Virus record (IMG/VR): IMGVR_UViG_3300019458_000191
Location: 1 to 64,000 of that record
Direction: 5' to 3' (one strand)
Length of the DNA: 64,000 bases
Source: a virus
The notes beneath the pieces were generated by a model. The model had not been told where the DNA came from. It did no database searches and saw only the letters and a list, made by a program, of their open reading frames with translations. This document shows, piece by piece, positions 40,802-49,686 of the stretch (position 1 is the first letter of the stretch; each line of letters starts with the position of its first letter). A program made the translations under genes and the position numbers.

Positions 40802-41277
40802 AAAATAACTATAAAGACTGGTCCACCGATGACCTTAGAAAAGAAGCAGAAATAATCTGTGCAGAAATTTATAAACGTGAGAGAAAAGAAGATTCAAAGA
40901 AACAAAAGAATCGTAATATTAATGGAATTACTCCAAAAGATATTGTTGTTGAAATTTGGACGACCGATGGAGATGACCTTTATTATTCCTTTTATATTCT
41001 TTATGAAGGAAAACGGTATGACATTTACTATGATGGAATTGCTGACTATGATAACAGATCAAAAGAAAATAATTGGGGATATCATTCTTGGTGGCCAATA
41101 AACCCGGATGAAGAAAATGATGAATACGCCACAAACGGTGCGTTCCTTTTTATTCCTGATGGTTTCAGTGAAGCAATGGAAAATGCTTATAATTTTAATG
41201 GAACAATAAAACAAGCAATTAAGAAATTGAAATCTTGTGGAATAACAAACGTTAACGAAAACATTATCCAACATTAA
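40798..41277 (+). CDS. Hypothetical protein, 159 aa
   Basis: Unrecognised. N-terminal Lys/Glu helix, then an aromatic-rich beta region with YDIYYDGIADYD and WGYHSWWPINPDEEND. Confidence 0.6.
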   Translation: MKNNYKDWSTDDLRKEAEIICAEIYKRERKEDSKKQKNRNINGITPKDIVVEIWTTDGDDLYYSFYILYEGKRYDIYYDGIADYDNRSKENNWGYHSWWPINPDEENDEYATNGAFLFIPDGFSEAMENAYNFNGTIKQAIKKLKSCGITNVNENIIQH

Positions 41278-41280
41278 AAT

Positions 41281-41661
41281 ATGTCTTACTATCTCTTTTT
41301 GGATGATGTCCGTGATCCGAACAAATTTCTTAAATCCATTAGAACTTGGGTCATAGCTAGAGACTATAAGGAGTTCGTAAATATAATAACTAGAGATGGT
41401 CTTCCTGAATTCATTTCTTTTGACCATGACCTAGCGTTTGAACACTATCCCCTTAATGACCCTCAACAAAATGGTACAACCATACCGTATAACGATTATA
41501 CCGAAAAAACAGGTTATCACTGTGCTAAATGGTTAATCGAATACTGTATGGATATTAAAAAACCTTTGCCCAAGTTCCAAGTTCATTCAATGAATTCGGT
41601 CGGATCAGCAAACATTAAACAATTGCTCAATCGATTCAACGAAGTAAGAGATGATTTATAA
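41281..41661 (+). CDS. Cyclic-phosphate-processing receiver-like (cREC) protein
   Basis: 126 aa. YYLFLDDVRDP, then FISFDHDLA and VHSMNSVGSANI are the signatures of the cREC family, a receiver-like fold with extra conserved Asp and His proposed to act on cyclic phosphates. It lies one gene before the polynucleotide kinase, apart from the homing endonuclease between them, which fits an RNA-end-repair role. Confidence 0.75.
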   Translation: MSYYLFLDDVRDPNKFLKSIRTWVIARDYKEFVNIITRDGLPEFISFDHDLAFEHYPLNDPQQNGTTIPYNDYTEKTGYHCAKWLIEYCMDIKKPLPKFQVHSMNSVGSANIKQLLNRFNEVRDDL

Positions 41662-41727
41662 TAAGTAACTATAGATACTCCTGGTATCGGAATTAACTTA
41701 TTCATGATATTCATGATATGTATTATC

Positions 41728-42576
41728 ATGAATTATAAACGAATTTGCCCGGATTGTAATAAGGGAATCATCCACTCAGGAAAATATGCAAAGGATAATT
41801 GTAATAGGTCAATAAAAAGAAATTTGCCTTGTGTTTCGTGTGGACGAATAAGAATGAAAAATAATCCGAATTATTGGAATAAAATCGAAGAAGTAAAGAA
41901 GATTTTGAGTAAAAAATTGAGTGGAGAATTAAATCCAAATTATAAAGTTCCTATGTCAGAGGAACAAAAAGAAAAAATAAGAAAAAACGCAAAGGTATTA
42001 AAAGGCAAAGATAATCTAAGTTATAGAAAAAGTTTTTATACTTGGTGGGTAGAAAAATACGGAAAAGAAGAAGCTGATAAAAAATTATTGGATTTTAAGA
42101 AAAAACATTCAGAATCATCTTCTGGAAAAAATAATCCTATGCATGGAAAACCATCCCCACAAGGTTCAGGAAATGGCTGGTCAGGATGGTACAATAATTG
42201 GTATTTTAGAAGTTTACATGAATTATCATATATGATTAGAGTAATAGAAAGATTCAATCTATTATGGGAATCCGGAGAAAAACAAAATTATTCGATTTCT
42301 TACACAAATTATGATGGCAAAGAAAAAACTTATTTTTCGGATTTCATTATAAACGGAAAATATATGATTGAATGTAAACCCAAGAAGTTACATAAAACAC
42401 CTTCCGTCAAATTAAAAAAAGAAGCAGCTGAAAAATTTTGCGTATTAAGAGGATTAAAATATAAACTTGTATCTCCTAGACTTTTGTGTTATGATGTTAT
42501 GGTAAAACTGTGGAAAGATGGAAAAATAAAATTTCTTGAAAAATATGAAAGAAAATTTAGAGAATATAAACCATAA
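41728..42576 (+). CDS. Homing endonuclease with NUMOD3 motif and PD-(D/E)XK core
   Basis: 282 aa. N-terminal zinc-finger-like CPDCNKG and CVSCGR, a NUMOD3 motif GKNNPMHGKPSP, and a Vsr-like nuclease core with SDFIINGKYMIECKPKK (D...E-x-K). The A+T-rich gene is inserted directly before the kinase gene and overlaps it by 32 nt. Such free-standing nucleases cut phage DNA lacking them to spread. Confidence 0.8.
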   Translation: MNYKRICPDCNKGIIHSGKYAKDNCNRSIKRNLPCVSCGRIRMKNNPNYWNKIEEVKKILSKKLSGELNPNYKVPMSEEQKEKIRKNAKVLKGKDNLSYRKSFYTWWVEKYGKEEADKKLLDFKKKHSESSSGKNNPMHGKPSPQGSGNGWSGWYNNWYFRSLHELSYMIRVIERFNLLWESGEKQNYSISYTNYDGKEKTYFSDFIINGKYMIECKPKKLHKTPSVKLKKEAAEKFCVLRGLKYKLVSPRLLCYDVMVKLWKDGKIKFLEKYERKFREYKP

Positions 42577-43030
42577 ATTAGTTCTTATCGTTTTAGTCGG
42601 ACCTCCGGGCAGCGGTAAAAGTACTTGGGGTAAGAAATTTGCTCAAGACCATAATTTGAACTATATCAGTACCGACGAACTTCGTGCAAGATTTGGTTCA
42701 GGAGAAGATGATCAGACAGTAAGTGGTGCAGTTTTTGGTTATGTAAAAAGAATCATTCCACAACTTCTTTCCACAGGTAAAAGTGTGTTGATTGATGCAA
42801 CAAGCATGAGTCGGAGAGATAGAAAAGATTATATTAAATTTGCTGATGCTGTTGGTGCATACAAAATTGCTATTGCATTTGAAGTTGACCGAAATACTCT
42901 CATTAAACGTAATCAAGAAAGAGGCGAAAAAGGCGGAAGAAATGTACCCGTCGAAGTCATTGATAGATTTTTAGGAAAATATCAAAGACCGGATTCCTCC
43001 GAAGGATTTGATAAAGTTGTAATCAAATAA
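42545..43030 (+). CDS. Polynucleotide kinase domain protein (PseT-like 5' kinase)
   Basis: 161 aa. Walker A VGPPGSGKSTWGKK (about 15-28), ISTDELRARFG as the substrate Asp/Arg segment, VLIDATSMSRRDRKDY and the lid RNQERGEKGGRNVP follow the T4 Pnkp kinase domain. The 3'-phosphatase domain of T4 PseT is absent. Repairs 5'-OH ends together with a ligase. The ATG lies inside the 3' end of the homing endonuclease gene. Confidence 0.85.
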   Translation: MKENLENINHKLVLIVLVGPPGSGKSTWGKKFAQDHNLNYISTDELRARFGSGEDDQTVSGAVFGYVKRIIPQLLSTGKSVLIDATSMSRRDRKDYIKFADAVGAYKIAIAFEVDRNTLIKRNQERGEKGGRNVPVEVIDRFLGKYQRPDSSEGFDKVVIK

Positions 43031-43033
43031 GGT

Positions 43034-43420
43034 ATGCCAAAGAAACCTGTAAAGACCGAAGATAACAATATTGTTTACGCCCTTCATTATAAGGGTAAAT
43101 TATTAGGAACATTTAAATGGGAGGGTGGTGCATCATCAACACTACAGAGTTGGCGACCACCGAAGAAACTTTATTTTAAAGAACATCAAGCTAAGACGGG
43201 TGCAGCACACTTGCCCACAGATATCTTAGACGATGTAGAATTAGTCGAATATGTTCCGGTCAGGGTATTAAAAAGATTTTCTACTCAAGAAAGAAAAGAT
43301 TATCTTCATAAGAAAGAAATCGAATTTAAGAAAAGTCAATTAGAGTATTCAAAAGCTTATCACAAGGATAGTATCAAAAAACATCAAAGAGAACTTGATG
43401 AATTATTAAAGAAACAATAA
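43034..43420 (+). CDS. Hypothetical protein, 128 aa
   Basis: Unrecognised; beta-rich N-terminus, basic, strongly helical C-terminus (about 85-128). Confidence 0.55.
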   Translation: MPKKPVKTEDNNIVYALHYKGKLLGTFKWEGGASSTLQSWRPPKKLYFKEHQAKTGAAHLPTDILDDVELVEYVPVRVLKRFSTQERKDYLHKKEIEFKKSQLEYSKAYHKDSIKKHQRELDELLKKQ

Positions 43421-43548
43421 TGAAAAAACAAGCCGGAAAAGGAGACAAACCGAGAAATTGTTTTTCTAAAGAATTTAAGAAAAACTATGACAACATCAAT
43501 TGGGGTCATGGTAAAAAACAGAAACCATCAAATAAAAAAGGAAATTAA
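43420..43548 (+). CDS. Small basic protein, 42 aa
   Basis: MKKQAGKGDKPRNCFSKEF... ending KPSNKKGN; 13 Lys and no long hydrophobic part. Its ATG overlaps the upstream TAA by one base. Possibly nucleic-acid-binding. Confidence 0.5.
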   Translation: MKKQAGKGDKPRNCFSKEFKKNYDNINWGHGKKQKPSNKKGN

Positions 43549-43551
43549 GTT

Positions 43552-44100
43552 ATGCCCGGACAAAATGAATTACCACCTGTTCCAACACCTGAACCAACTC
43601 CAGAAGAATTGGCAAAACGTGAAGAAGCTTTGAATAAACTTGACCAATTACAGGCCGAACTTGAAAGACGACTGGCTGAAAGACGACTGGCTGAAAGAGA
43701 AGAGGCCAAGAAAGAAGATATCTTCGAGGGAACATTAAAAGATATCACGGAAGAGTCTTGTTGCGATAATTCGGAATGTGATTCACAACATTTGCCTGAA
43801 CTTCCAAACGAATCCAACACGGTGTCTATAGAATGTCCTCTTAATTGGGATTCGTTGACCGAGAATTCTGTATTAGTGATTAAAATCGATTCTACGAATC
43901 CAATGCGGTTCGCTCAATTTCAGCACGCTTTGGTTGGTTCCCTTCTTCAACCAAGAAAAGAACTTTTAAAGGAGAAGAAAATTTCTGTCGTATTCATGGG
44001 CTCTCAAGATGACATGTCCGTTTTAGAAGAAAAGGATATGAATCGATTAGGATGGTATAAGAAGGAAAAGAGTCTAATTATCACTCCAGACGACATTTGA
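43552..44100 (+). CDS. Hypothetical protein with a 15-bp tandem repeat, 182 aa
   Basis: Pro-rich start, then a charged helix containing ERRLAERRLAER, encoded by two identical 15-bp units near 43664-43693. The C-terminal half (about 85-182) looks folded. Unrecognised. Confidence 0.55.
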   Translation: MPGQNELPPVPTPEPTPEELAKREEALNKLDQLQAELERRLAERRLAEREEAKKEDIFEGTLKDITEESCCDNSECDSQHLPELPNESNTVSIECPLNWDSLTENSVLVIKIDSTNPMRFAQFQHALVGSLLQPRKELLKEKKISVVFMGSQDDMSVLEEKDMNRLGWYKKEKSLIITPDDI

Positions 44101-44134
44101 CGCTAATATAATAAATCAATATTTATTGGACTTT

Positions 44135-44179
44135 GCCCTTTCTGTATGATAGAATAAATACATATCATTAAGAAAGGGC
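44135..44179 (+). promoter_or_regulatory. Long inverted repeat spanning the RBS of the ClpP-like gene
   Basis: GCCCTTTCT (44135-44143) pairs with AGAAAGGGC (44171-44179), with a second inner pairing TGATA/TATCA. The 3' arm carries AGAAAGG, the likely ribosome-binding site 8-15 nt before the ATG. The loop contains AATAAATA, close to the T4 late-promoter TATAAATA. Confidence 0.6.
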
Positions 44180-44186
44180 ACTTTTT

Positions 44187-44813
44187 ATGCAATGGAAAAA
44201 AAATCGAAAACCTTCTCGCCGATACAATCAAGACATGGATGATCTCGAAGATAATATAAAAGAATGGTTTGAGGAAAAGGATGATTCTCCATTACATAAT
44301 AAAATATATCTTTACGAAGACGTGACGCCACAGAGCATCCTTCGTCTAAATAAACAAATCGACTCTCTTACAAAAAGACTTCAGATACTTCAAATCAATG
44401 TATCTTTGCCTGCACCCCCGGTCATTGAACTTCATATTTGTACCGACGGCGGCGATTTGTGTGCAGCTTTATCTACCGCAGATAAGATTTCAAAAAATGC
44501 TGTCCCAGTTCATACTTATTGTGAAGGATTAGTAGCTAGTGCGGGAACCATTATTTCTGTTTGTGGTTATAGACGTTTCATCAGTGAAAATTCCTGTATG
44601 TTAATTCATCAATTAAGTTCTACCTCTTGGGGTAATTTTGAACAATTAAAAGATGATATGAAAAACAACGAAGTATTAATGAAAATATTGAAAAATGTTT
44701 ATTTAAAGAAAACTTCCATATCCGAAGAAGATTTATCGAATGTGTTAAAGAGGGATTTGTTTTTTACTTCAGAAGAATGTCTAAAAAGAGGATTGGTAGA
44801 TACAATTGTTTGA
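44187..44813 (+). CDS. ClpP-type serine protease
   Basis: 208 aa. ICTDGGDLCAALSTAD, the Ser in GLVASAGTII (Ser118) and the His in MLIHQLSS (His141) line up with the ClpP catalytic residues. N-terminal 45 residues are a charged extension. Phage ClpP-like proteases include prohead proteases, but none of its neighbours is a head gene. Confidence 0.85.
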   Translation: MQWKKNRKPSRRYNQDMDDLEDNIKEWFEEKDDSPLHNKIYLYEDVTPQSILRLNKQIDSLTKRLQILQINVSLPAPPVIELHICTDGGDLCAALSTADKISKNAVPVHTYCEGLVASAGTIISVCGYRRFISENSCMLIHQLSSTSWGNFEQLKDDMKNNEVLMKILKNVYLKKTSISEEDLSNVLKRDLFFTSEECLKRGLVDTIV

Positions 44814-44819
44814 TTTGAG

Positions 44820-44848
44820 TTGACAATTATAAAAAGTCGTGGTATGGT
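44820..44848 (+). promoter_or_regulatory. Promoter of the HNH gene
   Basis: TTGACA (44820-44825), 17 bp ending GTCGTGG, TATGGT (44843-44848). Leader of about 30 nt. Confidence 0.75.
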
Positions 44849-44884
44849 TTTATTGTAACGCAGATTCTCTAAACAAGAACAATT

Positions 44885-45526
44885 ATGAACGACATCACAA
44901 ACAAGATAATCGTATTGAAGTTGAACGCCTTATGGCAACCTGTAGGCTATTCTTCGGTAGCTAAGGCTATTGTTGATTTGGCTGCTGGCCAAAGTGCCAA
45001 GGCTCTTGACTTGGAATATGAAATGGGCGAAGATGGTGAACCAACCGGCGAACCTATCAGCATGAATCCGGTCGAATGGGATGAATGGATTAATTTGCCT
45101 GTTCGTCCATACGACTTTTGTGTACATTATGCAAATGGCATGAAGGTTATGCGTGTTCCAACAGTCTTAATCGCTGTCAATTTTAATAAGATGCCTATAA
45201 AGAAATTCAATGGTAAGCCATCAAAAGATTCCATTTGGGCTCGTGACGGTGGAACGTGTCAATATACTGGCCGACAATTGAAAAAGGGCGAAGGTAATAT
45301 CGACCACGTTGTTCCAAAAGACCGTGGTGGTAAAGACACATGGGAAAACATGGTTTTGGCTGACAAAGAAATCAATTCCAAGAAAGGTAATCGGTTAAAC
45401 AGTGAACTCGGATTGAAGTTGCTTCGTGACCCGAAGGCTCCGAAGTCTATGCCATTGTCTTCAATGATTAGAACGATCAGACATCGAGATTGGAGACACT
45501 TTTTAACGAATATCGATGAAGAATAA
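44885..45526 (+). CDS. HNH endonuclease family protein
   Basis: 213 aa. CQYTGRQLKKGEGNIDHVVPKDRGG at about 123-147 has the D-H and P-x-x-x-G-G of HNH nucleases, with NMVLADKEINSKKGNR after it. The N-terminal 100 residues (start ALWQPVGYSSVAKA) are shared with a group of bacterial HNH proteins. G+C-richer codons than its neighbours. Confidence 0.85.
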   Translation: MNDITNKIIVLKLNALWQPVGYSSVAKAIVDLAAGQSAKALDLEYEMGEDGEPTGEPISMNPVEWDEWINLPVRPYDFCVHYANGMKVMRVPTVLIAVNFNKMPIKKFNGKPSKDSIWARDGGTCQYTGRQLKKGEGNIDHVVPKDRGGKDTWENMVLADKEINSKKGNRLNSELGLKLLRDPKAPKSMPLSSMIRTIRHRDWRHFLTNIDEE

Positions 45527-45553
45527 TGGGGAGTACTCCCCTAAAAATCAGAA

Positions 45554-45578
45554 AACCCTCCCACTCGGGAGGGTTTTT
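45554..45578. terminator. Bidirectional intrinsic terminator between convergent arms
   Basis: AACCCTCCC-ACTC-GGGAGGGTT followed by TTTC on plus and TTTTC on minus. It separates the long plus arm from the minus arm; 45579-45749 holds nothing I can identify. Confidence 0.92.
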
Positions 45579-45749
45579 CGTTTATGTCTTTAATGACATA
45601 TTACCTGTTTATACCTTTAATTACATATTATTTTATACAACATATAGGCCAATGAATCAACATATCCAAAATGTTGAATCAATAAACATAACCTATTCAC
45701 TTTATGTAGTAGTAAATATAATTTTGTGTAAACATCCATACTATCGGTC

Positions 45750-46388
45750 TTACTTGGATTCTGTATCTTTATCAAATAAGAAATTGGCTTTAATTGGAGC
45801 TGCTCGATAAGACAAGGTTGACTTACTCAATTTGTCAAACATGACATTTACACCCTGAGAGTCTGCAACATAATCCAATGTAGTGCCAGCAGAATATCCA
45901 AGATTGGAACCAACGGCCCAAGAATCTTGATTTGCACCAATGTAAACGAAATCCCAAGAATATACTTGGGTTTGATGATCTATTCTGTTCTTTACATCTT
46001 GATGATTGAATTTGATGCTGGCATTTTCTAATCCATCCGTAATAACGACAACCAACACTCGTTCAGGTCGTTCTTCTTCAGGTGTATTATGTAAACGTAT
46101 ACCCACATTATCAACCGTTGTGCAAAAAGCATCATAGAGAGCAGTCCATCCTCTGGGTTCAAAATCTACATCCACCATATCTTTTAGTGTTTGTAAATCT
46201 TGATTCTCAAACATTACGTCATACACGTCGTCAAATTTATAGGCTGAAACCTTACAAGGTGCGTCACCTAACTTTTCTCGTTGTTCTTTTATAAACGAAT
46301 TCAATCCACCAACAACATCCGAAGCAATTTTTCGCATCGAACCAGACCTATCAATCACAAATATGATTTCTGTATATCCTAATCTCAT
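45750..46388 (-). CDS. von Willebrand A domain protein
   Basis: 212 aa. MIDAS residues: DRSGSM (13-18), T in GWTALYDA, and D in ITDGLENA. Single vWA domain, no signal peptide or membrane helix. vWA proteins bind metal-dependent partners, often AAA ATPases; which phage protein it pairs with is unknown. Confidence 0.85.
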   Translation of the reverse strand: MRLGYTEIIFVIDRSGSMRKIASDVVGGLNSFIKEQREKLGDAPCKVSAYKFDDVYDVMFENQDLQTLKDMVDVDFEPRGWTALYDAFCTTVDNVGIRLHNTPEEERPERVLVVVITDGLENASIKFNHQDVKNRIDHQTQVYSWDFVYIGANQDSWAVGSNLGYSAGTTLDYVADSQGVNVMFDKLSKSTLSYRAAPIKANFLFDKDTESK

Positions 46389-46405
46389 AATTAATTTTAC
46401 CTTTC

Positions 46406-46492
46406 TTATTTTGTTTCCCGTTGTGAAATTTCTATTTTTTCTTCAAATTCAAAATTAATTTTTACCGGTGAAGTTGTGAATCCTGTTCTCAA
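46406..46492 (-). CDS. Possible 28-aa protein with TTG start
   Basis: In frame with and right after the tandem stop TAATAA of the 88-aa gene: residues RTGFTTSPVKINFEFEEKIE read coding-like. The TTG start is weak. Confidence 0.35.
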   Translation of the reverse strand: MRTGFTTSPVKINFEFEEKIEISQRETK

Positions 46493-46495
46493 TTA

Positions 46496-46762
46496 TTACT
46501 CTCTTTTTAGAGCACCATGTTGTTCCATACAAGCGACACATAGTCCTGCCACTTTACGAATCATGTCTAATTTCTTTTCGGTGTCAGCAAATTCTGCTGC
46601 GAAGGCTTTTGTCTTATCGGAATAGCCGGAAATGTATAGAATAAATTCATCTACGGTTCGTTCTCCGTTTCCTGGTCTTCCACCAGATAATGTGTTTCCC
46701 CATTTTTTATCTTGATAGTCACGCTCTGTGTCTATTACTTTATATACTTCTTCTCTTTTCAT
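46496..46762 (-). CDS. Small MazG-like conserved phage protein, 88 aa
   Basis: ERDYQDKKWG near the start and RKVAGLCVACMEQHG near the end are typical of a small phage family with the E-x-x-E ... D layout of MazG-like pyrophosphohydrolases. Enzyme activity is not shown. Confidence 0.6.
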   Translation of the reverse strand: MKREEVYKVIDTERDYQDKKWGNTLSGGRPGNGERTVDEFILYISGYSDKTKAFAAEFADTEKKLDMIRKVAGLCVACMEQHGALKRE

Positions 46763-46763
46763 A

Positions 46764-47909
46764 TTATTTTTTATCGTTATCTATCATGATTTTAACCAAG
46801 TGGTCAAATGATATTTTGGGTGCCCATCCTAGTTCTTTTCTTACTCTCTTTGAATCACCCAACAACAAATCGACTTCAGCGGGTCTGTAAAACTTAGAAT
46901 TAATTTTTACCAATACAATTCCCCTCCACACATATATTTCGTTTATTCCTTCTCCAACCCATTCGCCCACTACTCCAAAACAGTCGAAGGCACGTTCAAC
47001 AAATTCTTTGATGGTGTGTGTTTCTCCACTTGAAAGAACATAATCACTCAATTTTCTGGATAACCATTGAGTATATTTATCTCCGTAAATTTCCATCATA
47101 TCACTTCTTACTACCGCTAAATCTTCATTATAGACATCTTGGTTTAACATCCTCCATACACCATCCATAAAATCAGGAGAATAACTCCAATCTCTTTTTG
47201 CATAAATATTTCCTAATTCCAACGGAACAGGTTGAAGAACACCGGATTGATGTTCTTTCATGATTCGACAAACATTTTGAGTAATTTTCCTTGTTACAAA
47301 TTCTTCACCACGTCGTTCGCCCTCGTGGTTAAACAACCATCCTTGGATTGCGTATAATCCATACGATTCACGATAAACCTTAACGACCATCCTAGCAGCC
47401 GTTTTAGATGCTCCGTATGGGCTGCGTGGTCTTTCTGGATGTGTTTCATCTTGGGGGGTCCGTACGACATCACCAAATTCTTCCGAAGAACCGGCATTAT
47501 AAAATCGGCATGCTGGTTTGAACCTATAAATGGCTTCAAGACAATCCAATACAGCAGTTGAATTGGTTTCCCAAGTTTGGCGGGCAAAATCCCATGAGGA
47601 TGCTACGAAAGATTGTGCGGCGAAATTGATAAAGTAGTCAGGCTTCAATACTTCTATTAATTTGTAAATCGAATGAGAATCAGTCAAATCAAAATTAACT
47701 AAAATAAAACGGGGATAGTCAACCAAATGTTTTATGTTATCGTGATTTTCGACACTTAAACGTCTTGCCCCACCAACTACCGTTAAATCGGTATGTGATA
47801 AAAGATAATCAACCATGTGGCTTCCATCTTGTCCAGTGACGCCTGTGACGAATGCAACTTTGCCAGAAAAATATCTGCCCTGTAAATCTTGTATATTGTG
47901 AACTTTCAT
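46764..47909 (-). CDS. gmd: GDP-mannose 4,6-dehydratase
   Basis: 381 aa. Extended SDR: VTGVTGQDGSHMVDYLL (GxxGxxG NAD-binding site), SSEEFGDV (catalytic Ser/Glu), YGASK (Tyr and Lys), and EIYGDKY region typical of Gmd. Converts GDP-mannose to GDP-4-keto-6-deoxymannose, the precursor of GDP-fucose, -rhamnose and -perosamine. The next gene is a glycosyltransferase, suggesting virion or host-surface sugar modification. Confidence 0.85.
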   Translation of the reverse strand: MKVHNIQDLQGRYFSGKVAFVTGVTGQDGSHMVDYLLSHTDLTVVGGARRLSVENHDNIKHLVDYPRFILVNFDLTDSHSIYKLIEVLKPDYFINFAAQSFVASSWDFARQTWETNSTAVLDCLEAIYRFKPACRFYNAGSSEEFGDVVRTPQDETHPERPRSPYGASKTAARMVVKVYRESYGLYAIQGWLFNHEGERRGEEFVTRKITQNVCRIMKEHQSGVLQPVPLELGNIYAKRDWSYSPDFMDGVWRMLNQDVYNEDLAVVRSDMMEIYGDKYTQWLSRKLSDYVLSSGETHTIKEFVERAFDCFGVVGEWVGEGINEIYVWRGIVLVKINSKFYRPAEVDLLLGDSKRVRKELGWAPKISFDHLVKIMIDNDKK

Positions 47910-47914
47910 AACCG

Positions 47915-47942
47915 ATTATACGTATATCCTTATCTCCACAAA
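47915..47942 (-). promoter_or_regulatory. Promoter abutting the gmd start
   Basis: Consensus TATAAT (47915-47920) and TTTGTG at 16 bp (47937-47942). The ATG at 47909 follows after 5 nt; -35 is weak. Confidence 0.55.
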
Positions 47943-47949
47943 GGAGTAA

Positions 47950-48975
47950 TTATATCAACATTAATGATTCTATCCACGCCATAGTAGAATCAACGTTGTA
48001 AGTTTCCAATCCTATAATATTCAGCATCTGTAAGTTAATGTATTTACCGTAATAGGCAATATATAACTTCCAAATAATACTATCTATATTCGTTGGTTCT
48101 GCTTTGTATAAAAAATTTAGCCAAGAAATATCTTTGGACCCCACCATTGAAATTCCATTAGAAACAAAATCCGCCGCGACAATATTAAATGTTTCGGACA
48201 TACTCACTTGTAAACCAATATCCATTTCTCTTACAAGGGTTATGAAAGTTTGGTGATCCATCCAATGATGTTTAACTAAAATATGTTGAGTGCCTTCAAA
48301 ACATCTTTCTATATTTGTTAAAACCGATTCGCCTTTTTGTTCCGTTCTGTCTGAATTGATATGAAATTTTATTTTTTTACCAATTTTGTTACCAAAAGCA
48401 ATAGATGCCATTGCTTGATAAAGTTGATTTTTCATTGGTCTGATTGCCCCGAAACAACCAATATTAATATATTCTGAATCACATGGTTTGCAATCTTCTA
48501 TGGTGTATTCCGGCGGACAATAAATGTTTGGGTGATAAATAACAGTAATATCAAAACAATCCCTGAATGTATCTACGATATCTCGGCTATTTGCGGAAAT
48601 AAATAATCGCTTTGGAAATTTTTTAGAAATTTCATGATATCTTTTTAACCAATCGATAGCAATACCCTCATTGGCCAAAAATGGAATCTTACTATGAATA
48701 CGAACGAACCATCTTATTTTTGGATGAATCTTTACTAATATTTCCATTTTCTCAGGTACAACCCACAAAGCTTCAATAAATACGTGTGTAGGTTGATCTA
48801 AAGTTACTTCTCTATCAATACAATTATTATCAACTACTGTAGTTGTTCTCGCTAAGATTCCGTGCTTTCTTAATTCATTACACACGAAATTACAAGAATT
48901 GATTAATCCATAAGATATTCCATAGGAATTATTTCTCTTCTTGCAGATAAATAGTATTTTTACTTTTCGGTCCAT
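47950..48975 (-). CDS. Glycosyltransferase (GT4-like)
   Basis: 341 aa. Two-domain GT-B layout: N-terminal KILFICKKRNNSYGIS and a C-terminal GCFGAIRPMKNQ with the E-x-F-N motif in SETFNIVAADFVSNG. Family GT4 enzymes retain sugar nucleotide stereochemistry. ATG overlaps the 54-aa gene upstream; 24 nt before the Gmd gene's promoter. Confidence 0.75.
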   Translation of the reverse strand: MDRKVKILFICKKRNNSYGISYGLINSCNFVCNELRKHGILARTTTVVDNNCIDREVTLDQPTHVFIEALWVVPEKMEILVKIHPKIRWFVRIHSKIPFLANEGIAIDWLKRYHEISKKFPKRLFISANSRDIVDTFRDCFDITVIYHPNIYCPPEYTIEDCKPCDSEYINIGCFGAIRPMKNQLYQAMASIAFGNKIGKKIKFHINSDRTEQKGESVLTNIERCFEGTQHILVKHHWMDHQTFITLVREMDIGLQVSMSETFNIVAADFVSNGISMVGSKDISWLNFLYKAEPTNIDSIIWKLYIAYYGKYINLQMLNIIGLETYNVDSTMAWIESLMLI

Positions 48976-49124
48976 TTTATGTATTTGTATATTAGTTCTC
49001 CATCTTCGTCGAAATAACAAGCCCACCGGCCATCCGGAAAAGAAAAGTCTCGTTTTCTCTTCCGACATGATTCCTCCCATTCTTTATACCAATCACTTTC
49101 CCACCAATTTTTATTCTTTTCCAT
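48960..49124 (-). CDS. Small hypothetical protein, 54 aa
   Basis: Unrecognised; Trp-rich start (KNWWESDWYKEWEESC) and DGRWACYFDEDG. Overlaps both neighbours. Confidence 0.6.
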   Translation of the reverse strand: MEKNKNWWESDWYKEWEESCRKRKRDFSFPDGRWACYFDEDGELIYKYIKWTEK

Positions 49125-49647
49125 CATAACCATCACCCTCGTCATCCTCATCTTCCCAAGGTGGTTTATCACCTTCGTTATCTGATTCACTATCGGAGTC
49201 TTCTTCATCTGAAAATTTTTGATAAAAATCTTCAAAATCATCCTCGGATAGACCGAGTAAATTTATAATAGCATTAATTATGTAACAATTATCGTATTTG
49301 CTTAATTGTTTTTCGGATATCTTCTTGGATAGAAGAGTTGCCAGATAAGTCAATTCCATCGTTTTTTTATCATTGGCATCAGGCTCTACTCTACCGTCGC
49401 GAATACGATTGATTACTTTTTCTTGAGTTATGTCCCAAACTAAACCAGGAATTTCATGATTTTCTATAGCCAATTTGGTTTGTTCTATGACCAGTTCGGA
49501 GATCTTCTGGTTTAATTCGTCGTCTGATACACCATCTTTTTTGGCTTTGGCTTGTAATTTCTTTATTAATCGATTGTCGATTTTTTTCGCAATCGAAAAA
49601 GAAGCCAGTATGCCTTCTTCAGACAATATGTGTCTTGGACAATTCAT
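49111..49647 (-). CDS. Hypothetical protein with acidic tail, 178 aa
   Basis: Helical first 140 residues and a strongly acidic C-terminus (about 140-178: DEEDSDSESDNEG and EDEDDEG). Unrecognised. TATTTATA lies 9 nt before the ATG. Confidence 0.6.
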   Translation of the reverse strand: MNCPRHILSEEGILASFSIAKKIDNRLIKKLQAKAKKDGVSDDELNQKISELVIEQTKLAIENHEIPGLVWDITQEKVINRIRDGRVEPDANDKKTMELTYLATLLSKKISEKQLSKYDNCYIINAIINLLGLSEDDFEDFYQKFSDEEDSDSESDNEGDKPPWEDEDDEGDGYDGKE

Positions 49648-49686
49648 GCCTATAAATATTTTTTAGATTGATTAAAAATCCAAAAA

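Noticed and set aside
45526-45810. 94-codon plus-strand frame after the HNH gene
   Set aside because: It runs through a strong terminator and into the opposing vWA gene; composition is not coding-like.
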